A stretch of DNA of 64,000 nt. Source: Brevundimonas vesicularis. GTDB taxonomy: Bacteria; Pseudomonadota; Alphaproteobacteria; Caulobacterales; Caulobacteraceae. Where the stretch lies: NCBI RefSeq assembly GCF_014204545.1, contig NZ_JACHLJ010000003.1, positions 62,001 through 126,000 of the forward strand, written 5' to 3'. The translations under genes and the position numbers were made by a program. The notes beneath the pieces were generated by a model. The model was given only the letters and a program-made list of their open reading frames with translations, ran no database searches and was not told the DNA's origin. Below, in pieces: positions 11,016-21,125 of this stretch (position 1 is its first letter; each line of letters begins with the position of its first letter).

Positions 11016-12866
11016 TTACGCGATCAGTCTCGCCGCCACGGCGATCCCACAGGCGAGCAACAGACTGGCGGCGGCCAAGATCGGCAAGGCGCGGCCCGAG
11101 CGAGGCGCCAGCGGGCGGACCAGCATCGCGATCATCAAAGCGATCGGCCCCACCGCGCCCGGCATGTCCATGCCGACCCCCAGGAAGACCCCGTGCCCCT
11201 GAACCAGCAACCACCCGCCGACCAAGGCTGTGGCGACGGCGGCGGGCGCGAAGGACGCCCACGAGCCGAAGCGGGCGCCGATCACCGCCGTCGACGCGGC
11301 GGCCAGGGCGGCGATCAGACCGGGCCACAGCAGCAGGAAGGCGGCTTCCGGCGCCGCCGCCTGCACCCCGCCGCCAAGGATCAGAACCAGGACGATCAGC
11401 CCCAGCCAGCCGCCCCAAACGGCGTCTGCGTCCTGCGGTTTCGGCCGCGTCAGGCTGAGCGCCAGCGCGATCACCGTCGCCCCCAGGACCGGCAGGCTGA
11501 AACCGCCCAGCGCCGCTGCAATCGCGAATGCGGCCAGTATCACTCCGGCTGCGCCCCATTGGCCTAGCAGGCGTCTCCCCGCGGTCAGCATCAGAACCAG
11601 TCCGAGCATGGCCAGGGCCACGGCGATTTCCAGGACCGGCAGGCGACGCAGCAAGGTGTAGTAGAGGTCGGCCGAATCCACGCGACGGCCGATCGGCCCG
11701 GCCAGGACGCGCACCGCCTGTCCCACCACCACTGCGCTCGCCAACAGCCACAGGCCATCCGCCGCGCCACGTAGGACCGACATGGCTCTCAAACCCGTGG
11801 CATGGCGCGCCCCCCAAGCGGCGAAGGCCGTCGCAAGGCCCCCCACGGTCAGCAGCAGCCAGCCGATCGCCGGCGAATGCTGCACGACGAACAGGCCGAA
11901 GACGTCGGCATAGACCGCGTTTTGCGTCGCCTGCGGCAGGGTCGGCGCCCGTAACAGGTCGTCGGCCATTTCCAGCGCCTGGGAGCCGATATGCTGCACG
12001 CTGCCCTGATCCAGCGCCTGCGGCGTCGAGGACGGTGAATGGTACTGCGCCGGGCGGCCGATGAAGGCCAGGTTGATCCCCGCCAGCTTGCGATCCGCCG
12101 CCACGGTGAAGTCGGTGCCATTGGGCATCAGCCGATAGACGAAGATGGCCAGGGCGTTGCTGGACGGCCCGCCCGTCGCCTTCTGAGTCGCCTGAGCATA
12201 GCGGGCGATGGTCTGGGCGTTGCCGGGTCCGGTCTCGAACATCATGGCGCGGCCGCCGCCGCCCCGCGCCTCCAGATTGATCACCGCGCCGATGTCGTCA
12301 CGCAGCGGATTCTCGCTGAAGAAGGCCCGCGCCCCGTCCAGATTCAGCTCCTCGGCGTCGGTGAACAGGACCACCAGCGTCCGTTCGGCCCCGCCCCGCG
12401 CCTTGATCGCGCGCACGGCCTCCAGAATGGCGGCCACCCCGGTCGTGTCGTCGGCGGCGCCGGGCGAGGTCGGCGAGGTGTCGTAATGCGCCATCATGGC
12501 CACGGCAGGCAGGGCCGAACTTCGTCCCGGCAGGACGCCCACGATATTGACGGCCTGAACGCCGCCCGCATTTCCACCCTCCTTCTCGAGCCGCGCCACG
12601 GCGGCGGGCGACAGGGCGCCGGTCTGCAGGCTGGGCTGAAGCCCCAACGCCGTCAGCCTTTGGAGCAGATAGGTCTGAACCTGCCGATGCTCGGCCGAGC
12701 CGACCGGATGAGGCGCTCGTGCGATCCGGTTCACGTCCATCATGGCGCGCTCGGCCGAGAACTGAACCGCAGGCGTCGAGGCGGGCAGGGGTTTGGGCGT
12801 CTGGGCGGTTAGCACCGCCAAGCCGAGGGCCGCCACAAGGGACGCCAGAAACAACACCCAACGCAT
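11016..12866 (-). CDS. M28 family metallopeptidase with C-terminal membrane domain
   Basis: This 616-residue protein starts at ATG 12866 (MRWVLFLASL), giving a signal anchor. Residues about 40-300 form a zinc aminopeptidase domain of the M28 type: MMAHYDTSP supplies His and Asp, PGAADDTTGVAAIL the bridging Asp, and FTDAEELNLDGA the catalytic Glu pair. The C-terminal half (about 330-610) is a run of hydrophobic helices, roughly eight. The layout resembles ER metallopeptidase 1 and its bacterial relatives: peptidase outside the membrane, multispan tail. The substrate is unknown. The ATG ten codons upstream is possible but gives a poor signal sequence. Confidence 0.82.
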   Translation of the reverse strand: MRWVLFLASLVAALGLAVLTAQTPKPLPASTPAVQFSAERAMMDVNRIARAPHPVGSAEHRQVQTYLLQRLTALGLQPSLQTGALSPAAVARLEKEGGNAGGVQAVNIVGVLPGRSSALPAVAMMAHYDTSPTSPGAADDTTGVAAILEAVRAIKARGGAERTLVVLFTDAEELNLDGARAFFSENPLRDDIGAVINLEARGGGGRAMMFETGPGNAQTIARYAQATQKATGGPSSNALAIFVYRLMPNGTDFTVAADRKLAGINLAFIGRPAQYHSPSSTPQALDQGSVQHIGSQALEMADDLLRAPTLPQATQNAVYADVFGLFVVQHSPAIGWLLLTVGGLATAFAAWGARHATGLRAMSVLRGAADGLWLLASAVVVGQAVRVLAGPIGRRVDSADLYYTLLRRLPVLEIAVALAMLGLVLMLTAGRRLLGQWGAAGVILAAFAIAAALGGFSLPVLGATVIALALSLTRPKPQDADAVWGGWLGLIVLVLILGGGVQAAAPEAAFLLLWPGLIAALAAASTAVIGARFGSWASFAPAAVATALVGGWLLVQGHGVFLGVGMDMPGAVGPIALMIAMLVRPLAPRSGRALPILAAASLLLACGIAVAARLIA

Positions 12867-12932
12867 ATCCCATCCCCCGATCGCTCTGTCCCGCAATCCA
12901 GCCCCGAAGTACCGGTATGTGCAAGGCCCCGA

Positions 12933-13883
12933 TCAGCGTCGCACGACGTTTCGGGTCGTCAGATTGCCCGTGGCCCCGTCGCCGTCGTCCGCGCTTGACC
13001 CGAACGGCCAGCCGCGATCGTCGCCGCAGTAGCGTCGCCCGCCCTCACGCGACCCGATCACCACCGCGCGCGGCCGCAACCAGCCCGCGCCGGTGAACAG
13101 ATTGTCCGTAATCTGATTATAGGACGGCGTCTGGTGGCGGATCACGCCGTCCTCGCCGCAGTTGCGGTACAGAAATACCCCGCCGTTGCCGTGCAGCGCC
13201 AGCCGGTTGCCGACGATGCGATTGGCGCCAGACCCGTCCACCGCAATCAGCTCGCGCCCGGTGCGAATGTCGAAATCGTTGTCCTGGATCAGCGCGCCTG
13301 CGCTCTCGGCGTCCAGATAGACGGCGGTGGAGGTCGAACGGCCCACAAAGAGGGATTGCGTCACCGTGGTGCGCGTCACACCGGGGCCGACATACAGGGG
13401 AATGGTCCCCACGCCCTCGAACCGAACCCGGTCCAGGGTGACCCGGATCGGCGCGGCGGACTGGGCGGCTTGCGTGTGTCCGACGGTGCGTGACGAGGCC
13501 AGCAGGTCGCGCATCGATCCGCCCGCCCCCATGCCCCAGATACGCACATTGCCGACGACGGTGCAGTTTCTGATCGTCACATCGACCGGCCGCGACCACC
13601 GATCGCCCTCGCGGCGGGACCAGACGGCGATGGTCGGGGCGGCGGTCGTCGCCGGGCCCGGCGCGCGGATGGTCCCACCGCCGCAATCCAGCGACGCTCC
13701 TGAACCTTCCGCGCCCTCGATCAGCACGCGGCGGCGGATGTCGACGCCCGACAGGTCGGCTTGGCACGTCAGGCGATACGGCTGGGTCGATGGCGCCGTC
13801 AGCGCCGCCACCTCCTGCGGCGTGCACGGCCGGTCGGCCGGGGCCTGGAAGGTCAGCAGGGCCAGAGCCAGCGCCGCCGTCAT
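12933..13883 (-). CDS. secreted right-handed parallel beta-helix protein
   Basis: This 316-residue protein has a very short hydrophobic N-terminus (MTAALALALLTFQAP) that fits a signal peptide. The body repeats short turns of the pectate-lyase-like kind (VTIRNCTVVGNVRIWG, LIQDNDFDIRTG, NRIVGNRLALHGNGGVFLY, YNQITDNLFTGAG), which is how parallel beta-helix domains look. No lyase catalytic set could be picked out, so the target glycan is unknown. It begins one base after the stop of the acid phosphatase gene on the same strand, so it is the last gene of the lipoprotein-phosphatase-beta-helix operon. Confidence 0.72.
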   Translation of the reverse strand: MTAALALALLTFQAPADRPCTPQEVAALTAPSTQPYRLTCQADLSGVDIRRRVLIEGAEGSGASLDCGGGTIRAPGPATTAAPTIAVWSRREGDRWSRPVDVTIRNCTVVGNVRIWGMGAGGSMRDLLASSRTVGHTQAAQSAAPIRVTLDRVRFEGVGTIPLYVGPGVTRTTVTQSLFVGRSTSTAVYLDAESAGALIQDNDFDIRTGRELIAVDGSGANRIVGNRLALHGNGGVFLYRNCGEDGVIRHQTPSYNQITDNLFTGAGWLRPRAVVIGSREGGRRYCGDDRGWPFGSSADDGDGATGNLTTRNVVRR

Positions 13884-13884
13884 A

Positions 13885-14681
13885 TCAGGGCAGAGGGATC
13901 GCCAAGGCCGCGCGCTCGGCCGCGCAGCCCGGATTGGTCAGACCGCTGCGACGCGCGGCCGCCAGCTCCGCCCGCGCCGCCGCCATGTCCGCATTGAAGG
14001 CCGGGGTGGCGACGGCCCTGGCCGCAACATCCCGCCCGATCTGTTCGCCGACCGCGACATCGGTGGGATAGTGCATGGCGCAGACCAAGCGGCTGACCCC
14101 GATCTCGTGCCCGATCCGGCGCACGGCCTCCGCGCGGTCCGGCTCCAGCGCTGCAAAGGCCTCGCCATAGGCCGTCGCGACCGCTGCGCTGCCGGATGGA
14201 TAAGAGGCGCTGCGTCTCGCCGCCGGCGTCAGGGTCTGGCAGGCGCGGCGATCGGGATCGTCGCCGACCGGCCGCAGCCGCGCCTGGCGCGCCTTGACGC
14301 GTTCGGCCGCGCTGTTCGCGTCATGGAAGATCCGCGCCATCACCCGGTCCAGCACCGGCGTCTCGGCCGAGCCCAGCCGTACGCCCAAGGCGCAGTCGAA
14401 ATGCTGCAAGGCCAGGGGCGACGCAACTCGGCATGGGCGGTCGCCAGCAGCCAACGGTCACCGTCCTCCAGCGCCACAAACCGCGCCGAGGCCGCCTTGT
14501 CCGCCAGGTCCGCGACAGACCCCGGCGCCGGAGCTGGCGGGACCGCATCCGTCAGTTGGGCGATCGCTTCATCACTTAGGAAGCCCGTTGTCGGTATCGC
14601 GCCGCCTGGCTTGGGCGCACCGGCGCATCCCGCGGCCAGCAGCATCGCCGTCGCCGCGCCCAGGGCGGCGAATCGCTTCAC
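13885..14681 (-). pseudogene. class A-like PAP2 acid phosphatase, one-base frameshift
   Basis: Two overlapping frames read together as one PhoN-like phosphatase. The first (14681 downward) has a lipoprotein signal (LLAAGC) and runs to AHAELRRP; the second continues with LALQHFDCALGV to the stop at 13885. The break lies in the C4 run at 14415-14418: one added C joins the frames and makes 798 bases, 265 residues. The second part has the PAP2 motifs KX6RP (KARQARLRP) and SRX5HX3D (SRLVCAMHYPTD). The middle motif reads PSGS instead of PSGH, so the usual general acid is missing. It overlaps the upstream lipoprotein gene by four bases. Either a sequencing error or a true pseudogene is possible. Confidence 0.75.
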
Positions 14682-15175
14682 TGACCGGCGCTCCAGCCCA
14701 GCTGGACCGAAGTCTCGCCGGACTCGGTCGGCGTGGCGACGACCTGCAGGGAGGCGCCGTTTGTGGCGTCCGCCGCCGCGCCATAGGCGCGTGTGTCGCC
14801 CTGGTTCATTCCGGCGACGGACCGCAGGCCCGCCTTCTCGGCCCGCTCGCGATAGAAGGCGACGACATCGTCCGGCGAAGCGGTAGTGGTGAAGGTGACC
14901 AGACCGCCCGGCCCAGCCTCGCCGCCGGCGGCCAGCGGCTGTCCGTCCACCTGTGCACCGGGATAGAGGACCGCGAAGGACGGCGCGCCGTCGGCTGCGG
15001 CGGGCGCAGCCCCCCCTATAACGGCGGGCGCTTCGGCTGCTGGAGGCGTCGCATCAGCGACGGCCGGCGCCGACGCTTTGGGCGCAGCCTTGGCCTCGAC
15101 CGGTTGGGCCGAGCGATCACATCCTGCAAGGCAAAACAAAACCACGACGGCGGAGGCCGCCAAGCGAAGCGTCAT
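14678..15175 (-). CDS. lipoprotein with Ala/Pro-rich linker, unknown function
   Basis: This 165-residue lipoprotein has a signal peptide with lipobox CLAGC (lipid Cys19). An Ala/Pro-rich stretch (about 25-65) acts as a linker to a C-terminal domain of about 95 residues containing LVTFTTTASPDDVVAFYRERAEKAG, a pattern seen in small periplasmic proteins of unknown role. Its stop overlaps the start of the phosphatase gene by four bases, so they are translationally coupled and probably share an envelope function. Confidence 0.65.
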   Translation of the reverse strand: MTLRLAASAVVVLFCLAGCDRSAQPVEAKAAPKASAPAVADATPPAAEAPAVIGGAAPAAADGAPSFAVLYPGAQVDGQPLAAGGEAGPGGLVTFTTTASPDDVVAFYRERAEKAGLRSVAGMNQGDTRAYGAAADATNGASLQVVATPTESGETSVQLGWSAGQ

Positions 15176-15250
15176 CGAGAGATCGTCCTTGGACCGAGAG
15201 GGTCAGAGCGCCACCGTGGCGCATGGTGGCGGCGGCGACAAGGCGCCCGC

Positions 15251-15532
15251 TCAGTCGGCGGCGTCGTCCTGGTCCGCCGCGCCGCCTTTGTCGGCCGACC
15301 CTTCTTGAGCCAGACGCGCATTGATCTTGGCGGAATCGGGGTCGTCATCCGTGCCGGCTGCCGACCCGCCGCGCAGCGAGCCTGCCCGCGTGTCCGATCC
15401 CGAATCGCTGCCGTCCAGGGCGTCGATCAGCGTATCCGCCTTGTGACCCAGATCCGGCTTTTCGCCCATGTCCGCCGCCTCGCGGGCGTCGTCGCAATCC
15501 GCTTCGGGCTTGGTGGGATCGGTGTCGGTCAT
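15251..15532 (-). CDS. small acidic, disorder-prone hypothetical protein
   Basis: This is a 93-residue, strongly acidic protein rich in Asp, Ala, Gly and Ser with only one cysteine and hardly any hydrophobic residues, so it is probably unstructured and cytoplasmic. No family is recognised. It lies 75 bases upstream of the lipoprotein gene on the same strand and may begin that transcription unit. Confidence 0.5.
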   Translation of the reverse strand: MTDTDPTKPEADCDDAREAADMGEKPDLGHKADTLIDALDGSDSGSDTRAGSLRGGSAAGTDDDPDSAKINARLAQEGSADKGGAADQDDAAD

Positions 15533-15634
15533 GACGCAGTCTCCATTCGTCGAGATGAGGTTAAAGCGCCTGATCCGGTTGCGGTTCCAGACCCTCGCCC
15601 TTGAACCCCGTGGGACAGACCCGATCTAGGCGTC

Positions 15635-16639
15635 ATGATACCGTTTTCAGTTCTCGACCTCTCTCCCATCGTCGAAGGCGGCGACGCCCGACGCGGCCTG
15701 GATGAAACTCTGGCCCTGGCCCAGGCCGCCGATCGGCTCGGCTATGAGCGGTTCTGGCTGGCCGAACACCACAATATGCCCGGCATCGCCAGCGCTGCGA
15801 CCGCCATCGTCATCGGCCATGTCGCGGCGGGGACCGAGCGCATCCGCGTCGGCTCCGGCGGCGTCATGCTGCCCAACCACGCGCCCCTGGTCGTCGCCGA
15901 ACAGTTCGGCACGCTGGAGACCCTGTTCCCCGGCCGCATCGACCTCGGCCTTGGCCGCGCGCCCGGCACGGACGGCGCGACCGCCCGTGCGCTGCGGCGC
16001 TATTTCGAAGGCGCCGACCAGTTTCCGCGCGACGTGGTCGAACTGATCCAGTGGTTCGAACCGGCGTCTGAGAACCAGCCCGTCCGCGCCGTGCCGGGCG
16101 CAGGCCTGCGCGTGCCGATCTGGCTGTTGGGCTCCAGCCTGTTCAGCGCGCAACTGGCCGGCCAGCTCGGCCTGCCCTACGCCTTCGCCAGCCATTTCGC
16201 GCCCGAACTGCTGCTGGAGGCCCTGGCCCTTTATCGCCGCGAGTTCGTCCCCTCGGACCGCCTGGCCAAGCCCCACGCCATGGCCGCGATCAATGTCTTC
16301 GCCGCCGACACGGATGAGCAGGGCGTGCGCCTGTCCACCTCGATGCAGCAGAGCTTCGCCCGCCTCTCGACCGGCAAGCCGGGCAAGCTGCCGCCGCCGG
16401 TCGACGACATCACCACGATCCTGACGCCGCAGCAGATCGCGGGCGCCAAGGGTCGACTGCTCTATTCCGCTGTTGGCGGCCCGGAGACCGTCAAGCGCCA
16501 GCTGACCGACTTCATCGCCCTGACCGGCGTGGACGAACTGATGGTCACCGGCATGATGTTCGACAACACCGCCCGCATCCGCAGCCTGGAGATCGTGGCC
16601 GAGGTCCGTGATCAAATGGCGACGAAACAGGCGGCCTAG
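15635..16639 (+). CDS. LLM class flavin-dependent oxidoreductase (luciferase-like)
   Basis: This 334-residue enzyme belongs to the bacterial luciferase-like monooxygenase family, YhbW subgroup, and probably uses reduced FMN with an unknown substrate. Typical segments are [19 protein letters not shown] near residue 35, [23 protein letters not shown], and [14 protein letters not shown]. Length fits a single TIM-barrel domain. Its 3' end overlaps the convergent hydrolase gene by four bases. Confidence 0.88.
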   Translation: MIPFSVLDLSPIVEGGDARRGLDETLALAQAADRLGYERFWLAEHHNMPGIASAATAIVIGHVAAGTERIRVGSGGVMLPNHAPLVVAEQFGTLETLFPGRIDLGLGRAPGTDGATARALRRYFEGADQFPRDVVELIQWFEPASENQPVRAVPGAGLRVPIWLLGSSLFSAQLAGQLGLPYAFASHFAPELLLEALALYRREFVPSDRLAKPHAMAAINVFAADTDEQGVRLSTSMQQSFARLSTGKPGKLPPPVDDITTILTPQQIAGAKGRLLYSAVGGPETVKRQLTDFIALTGVDELMVTGMMFDNTARIRSLEIVAEVRDQMATKQAA

Positions 16640-17607
16640 AGGCGCTTCAGGAAATCCAGCAGCAGGCGGTTGATCTCGTCCGCCCGCTCCTGCTGGATCC
16701 AGTGCCCCGCGCCCGGCACGACGACCGAGCGGATCAGGTTCGGCGCCCAGTCCTTCAGGCCCGCCTCGTGCCCGCCGGCGTAATGGCGCACCGGGTCGTC
16801 CTCGCCGACGATGAACAGGGCGGGCGGGGTAATCTTCTTGTCCTGCACGAAGGCCGTCAGCGACCAGTTCAGATCCATCGCCCGATACCAGTTCAGGGGT
16901 CCTTCGAACCCGCCCTCCGAAAAGGCCTGCCAATATTCGTCGAAATGCGCCTCGCTCATCCAGGGCGGCAGGGTGGCGTCGTCGGCGATGGTGTCGAGCA
17001 GGGCCACGCCTTCGGGCATGAAGCCGGTCGATCTGCGATCGGCGGGGGTCGCGCCGTCGTAGCCGTAAAACAGTTTCCTCAGCGCCATTACCGGATCGGC
17101 GTCCAGCGCGCGGTGCGCGTCCGGCGCCTGGAACCGGCTGATGTAGAGGTCGCCCAGCCCGGCCCGCTTCGAAATGGCGGCCATGGCGGCCGTGGGCGGT
17201 CCCTTGGGTCGGCGCGGCTGGAACGGCACCGACAGCCCCGCGACCGCCGTGAACAGATCCGGCCGCAACAGGGCGCAATGCCAGGCCACCGGCGCGCCCC
17301 AGTCATGCCCGACGACGATGCAGGACGCCTTGCCCAGCGCGCGCACCAGATCGACCATGTCCCCGACCAGATGCAGGATGGAGTAGGCCTCAATCCCCTC
17401 CGGCTTGTCCGTCCCGCCATAGCCCCGCATGTCCGGCGCGACGACATGATAGCCCGCCTGCGAGATCGCCTCGACCTGGGCGCGCCAGCTGATCCCCAGT
17501 TCTGGAAAGCCGTGGATCAGCAGGACCAGCGGCGCGTTGTCATCCTCGAACCCGGCCTCCAGAACCTGTTGGACCAGACCGTCGGTCTTGATATGCCGGG
17601 TTCGCAT
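16636..17607 (-). CDS. alpha/beta hydrolase, epoxide hydrolase-like
   Basis: This 323-residue alpha/beta hydrolase has the oxyanion loop [12 protein letters not shown] near residue 30, the nucleophile elbow [12 protein letters not shown] with Asp as nucleophile, and the late catalytic His in GAGHWIQQE. Asp rather than Ser at the elbow, together with HGFPE, points to epoxide hydrolase or dehalogenase-type chemistry rather than an esterase. It diverges from the aldo/keto reductase gene across only 47 bases (17608-17654), which must hold both promoters. Confidence 0.85.
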   Translation of the reverse strand: MRTRHIKTDGLVQQVLEAGFEDDNAPLVLLIHGFPELGISWRAQVEAISQAGYHVVAPDMRGYGGTDKPEGIEAYSILHLVGDMVDLVRALGKASCIVVGHDWGAPVAWHCALLRPDLFTAVAGLSVPFQPRRPKGPPTAAMAAISKRAGLGDLYISRFQAPDAHRALDADPVMALRKLFYGYDGATPADRRSTGFMPEGVALLDTIADDATLPPWMSEAHFDEYWQAFSEGGFEGPLNWYRAMDLNWSLTAFVQDKKITPPALFIVGEDDPVRHYAGGHEAGLKDWAPNLIRSVVVPGAGHWIQQERADEINRLLLDFLKRL

Positions 17608-17654
17608 CGCTTCCTCCGACGGCGTCTTCGCCGCTCATTATCGTCAGGACGGAC

Positions 17655-18491
17655 ATGACCCGCCTCGTCACCTTTGCGGACGGTACGACCGTTCCCGCCC
17701 TCGGCCAAGGCACCTGGGAGCTGGGCGACGACCCAGCCTGGCGCGATGAGGAGCAGCAAGCCTTGGCGCGCGGCATCGACCTGGGCATGACCCTGATCGA
17801 CACGGCAGAACTGTACGGCGACGGCCGCTCGGAACGTCTGGTGGGAGAGGTCATCGCAGGGCGGCGCGATGAGGTCTTCCTGGTCTCCAAGGTCCGGCCC
17901 GAGAATGCGTCCGAGATGAAGATGATGCTGGCCTGCGAGAAGTCGCTGGAACGGCTCGGCGTCGAGCGGCTGGACCTATATCTGCTGCACTGGGAAGGCA
18001 ACGTCCCGCTGGAGGAGACCGTCGAAGCGTTCCGCGACCTGGTCGACGAAGGGATGATCGCTCGCTGGGGTGTGTCCAACCTGGACCTGCGCGCCATGGA
18101 GCAGTTGATGGAGATCGAGGGGGGCGAGGACTGCGCCGCCAACCAGTTGCTTTATAATCTCGCCTCGCGCGGGGTGGAGTTCGACCTCTTCCCGTGGATG
18201 CAGGCGCGCGACATGCCGATGATGGCCTATTCGCCGCTTGGGCGGGGCGAACTGCTGGAACAGCCCCTGATCCGCGACATCGCCAATCGCCATTCCGCCA
18301 GCCCGGCCCAGGTGGCGCTGGCCGCTGTTTTGCGCCACGACGGCGTCATCGCCATCCCCAAGGCCAGTTCTATCGAACACGTCGAGGCCAACGCCGACGC
18401 CCTGGAGATTCAGTTCGACTTGGAGGATCTGGAACGGCTGGATGCGGCCTTCCCGCCCCCGAAACACGCCGTGCCGCTGGATATCATCTGA
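17655..18491 (+). CDS. aldo/keto reductase
   Basis: This 278-residue NADPH-dependent oxidoreductase of the aldo/keto reductase family is soluble and cytoplasmic. The catalytic tetrad is visible: Asp and Tyr in MTLIDTAELYGDG, Lys in LVSKVRPEN and His in LYLLHWEGN. The C-terminal nucleotide-binding part has AIPKASSIEHVEANA. The carbonyl substrate cannot be predicted. It is followed by an intergenic palindromic repeat (18502-18624). Confidence 0.88.
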   Translation: MTRLVTFADGTTVPALGQGTWELGDDPAWRDEEQQALARGIDLGMTLIDTAELYGDGRSERLVGEVIAGRRDEVFLVSKVRPENASEMKMMLACEKSLERLGVERLDLYLLHWEGNVPLEETVEAFRDLVDEGMIARWGVSNLDLRAMEQLMEIEGGEDCAANQLLYNLASRGVEFDLFPWMQARDMPMMAYSPLGRGELLEQPLIRDIANRHSASPAQVALAAVLRHDGVIAIPKASSIEHVEANADALEIQFDLEDLERLDAAFPPPKHAVPLDII

Positions 18492-18501
18492 AATCTTCGC
18501 C

Positions 18502-18624
18502 GTCATTCCGGGGCGTCCGCAGGACGAACCCGGAACCCAGGAGAGCATCGCCGACAGACTGAATGGCCGACCGTGCGGCGGTCCTGGGTTCCGGGTTCCC
18601 CGCTGCGCGAGGCCCCGGAAAGAC
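18502..18624. repeat. imperfect inverted repeat, intergenic palindromic element
   Basis: Two long arms of about 40 bases pair across the space between convergent genes: the left arm starts GTCATTCCGGGG and ends CGGAACCCAGGA, the right arm reads TCCTGGGTTCCGGG and ends CCCCGGAAAGAC. Transcribed from either side it would fold into a long stem and may terminate both genes. It resembles the dispersed palindromic elements common in alphaproteobacterial intergenic space. Confidence 0.7.
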
Positions 18625-18641
18625 GATGCGGCCGCGGTGGC

Positions 18642-19040
18642 CTAGTCGACTCCGATCACGGCCAGCAATCGCGCCCGCTCATCGTCTGTATACGGAACAA
18701 CCGGCCCGCGCCCCCAGACCGGATCGGGCCACAGACCGTCGTCGCGGCGGCGGCCGACCACATGGACATGTAGTTGCGCCGTCACATTGCCGATGGCGCC
18801 GACGTTCAGTTTTTCAACCGGACCCAGCCGCCGAACCATCGCCCCGGCCCGTACCGTCTCCTCCATCAACATGGACCGCTGTTCGACACTGAGGTCTTCC
18901 AGCTCCACCGCCCCCTCGACGCGCGGGATCAGGATCAGCCAGGGAAAGCGGGCGTCGTCCTGAAGCCGCACATGGCACAGCGGCCATTCGGCGGCGGCGA
19001 GGGAGCCCGCCTCGAAGGCGGGCGCGACGGAAAACCCCAT
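18642..19040 (-). CDS. HIT domain protein
   Basis: This 132-residue protein of the histidine triad superfamily carries the active-site pattern in AQLHVHVVGRRRDD near residue 90. HIT proteins are nucleotide hydrolases or transferases, often small dinucleotide-cleaving enzymes of the cytoplasm. The start codon shares one base with the stop of the SIMPL-domain gene upstream (TGATG), so the two are translationally coupled, although no functional link is obvious. Confidence 0.83.
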   Translation of the reverse strand: MGFSVAPAFEAGSLAAAEWPLCHVRLQDDARFPWLILIPRVEGAVELEDLSVEQRSMLMEETVRAGAMVRRLGPVEKLNVGAIGNVTAQLHVHVVGRRRDDGLWPDPVWGRGPVVPYTDDERARLLAVIGVD

Positions 19041-19939
19041 CAGTTCAGGCCATAGATGACGCAGGCGCTGTCGGTCAGAGTCTGCAACGGCGGTTGCAGC
19101 GCCAGCCGCGCCGCCTCGATCTGGGCCTCGCTCGGCGCTCCACCTCCGGGCGGCGGAGGAGGAGGAGGAGGCGGGGGCGGCGGCGGCGGAGGTGCATAGG
19201 CCATGCGCGAACCCGTCACCACGATGTCGTCCACCATCGTCTCGTGCCCGCTCCCCGCGGCGTACGAAGGCCAGCCCGCCAGCACATCCGTCTGACAGAC
19301 CCGCCCCGACGGATCGATGATCTTGACCCGCCCGAGGGTCGCGCCCGCATTGGTCGCCGCCGCCTCCGCCCGGCGGCGCGCATCCTTCATCGCCTCGGCC
19401 TGCAGATTGGCCTTCCAGCTGTTCTCCGGCTCCAGGTTGAAGTTCACCTGTCCGATCGACGTCGGACGCGAGGCCACGATGGTCGCATACACCCGCTCGA
19501 TCAGGCGCACGTCGCGCACCGTCACATTGACCGAGGCGTCGGCCTGATAGCGGGCCACGCGGTCGGCGCGGGTGTTGTCGCGCATCACCCCGTTTTCGTC
19601 GCGGTACTGGTCATAGAGCGGCCGGGTGGTGACGCTGGTCTCGACCCGCACCTTGTCCGCGCCATAGGCCGACAAGGCCTGGCTCAGCGCCCGCACCTGA
19701 TCGGCGGCGGCGCGCGAGGCTTCCGTCACGCTGCGGTCCACCGACTGGAAGCTGGCCGAGACGAAGGCGCGGTTGGCCTGGATCTCGACCCGCACCTGAC
19801 CGACCGAGGCGATCACCGGATCGCGCATCCACCAGGGCGCGGGGATATAGCGGTCGCCGATCGTCGCGGGCGGCGTCTGAGCCAGCACAGGCGTGGCGAC
19901 CGACGCCAGCAGCAGGGCGAAAGCGAATGAACGGCGCAT
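19040..19939 (-). CDS. SIMPL domain protein with polyproline stretch
   Basis: This 299-residue periplasmic protein starts at ATG 19939, with GGAGG six bases upstream; a longer open frame beyond it is antisense to mdh and is not used. The signal peptide ends near VLAQ. The central part is a SIMPL (DUF541) domain, seen from VGQVRVEIQANRAFVSASF, ADQVRALSQALSAYGADKVRVETS and AMKDARRRAEAAA. Near the C-terminus 15 consecutive prolines are followed by GGGAP and about 30 more residues ending in a possible disulfide Cys. Function is unknown. The proline run should need EF-P for translation. Confidence 0.78.
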   Translation of the reverse strand: MRRSFAFALLLASVATPVLAQTPPATIGDRYIPAPWWMRDPVIASVGQVRVEIQANRAFVSASFQSVDRSVTEASRAAADQVRALSQALSAYGADKVRVETSVTTRPLYDQYRDENGVMRDNTRADRVARYQADASVNVTVRDVRLIERVYATIVASRPTSIGQVNFNLEPENSWKANLQAEAMKDARRRAEAAATNAGATLGRVKIIDPSGRVCQTDVLAGWPSYAAGSGHETMVDDIVVTGSRMAYAPPPPPPPPPPPPPPPGGGAPSEAQIEAARLALQPPLQTLTDSACVIYGLN

Positions 19940-20065
19940 CGAAATCCTCCGGTTGTCGCCGGACCTTCGCAAGCCTGACCAAGGCCGTAAAGCGAGGTTC
20001 TTGCGACAGCCGCGCGAGGGGTCTAGACCGCCCGCACGATTAATCCCCTTTCGCACACGCAATAA

Positions 20066-21040
<975 letters not shown>

Positions 21041-21064
21041 GCCGCGCGATGATCGAACGACGAA

Positions 21065-21097
21065 GGGCCTGCGGAGCGATCCGCAGGCCCTTTTTCT
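21065..21097 (+). terminator. rho-independent terminator of mdh
   Basis: A perfect 11-bp stem (GGGCCTGCGGA with TCCGCAGGCCC) around a GCGA loop is followed by TTTTTCTTTT. It lies 24 bases after the mdh stop. Confidence 0.92.
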
Positions 21098-21125
21098 TTT
21101 CACTTCTCCCGTTGGGAGAGGGACA

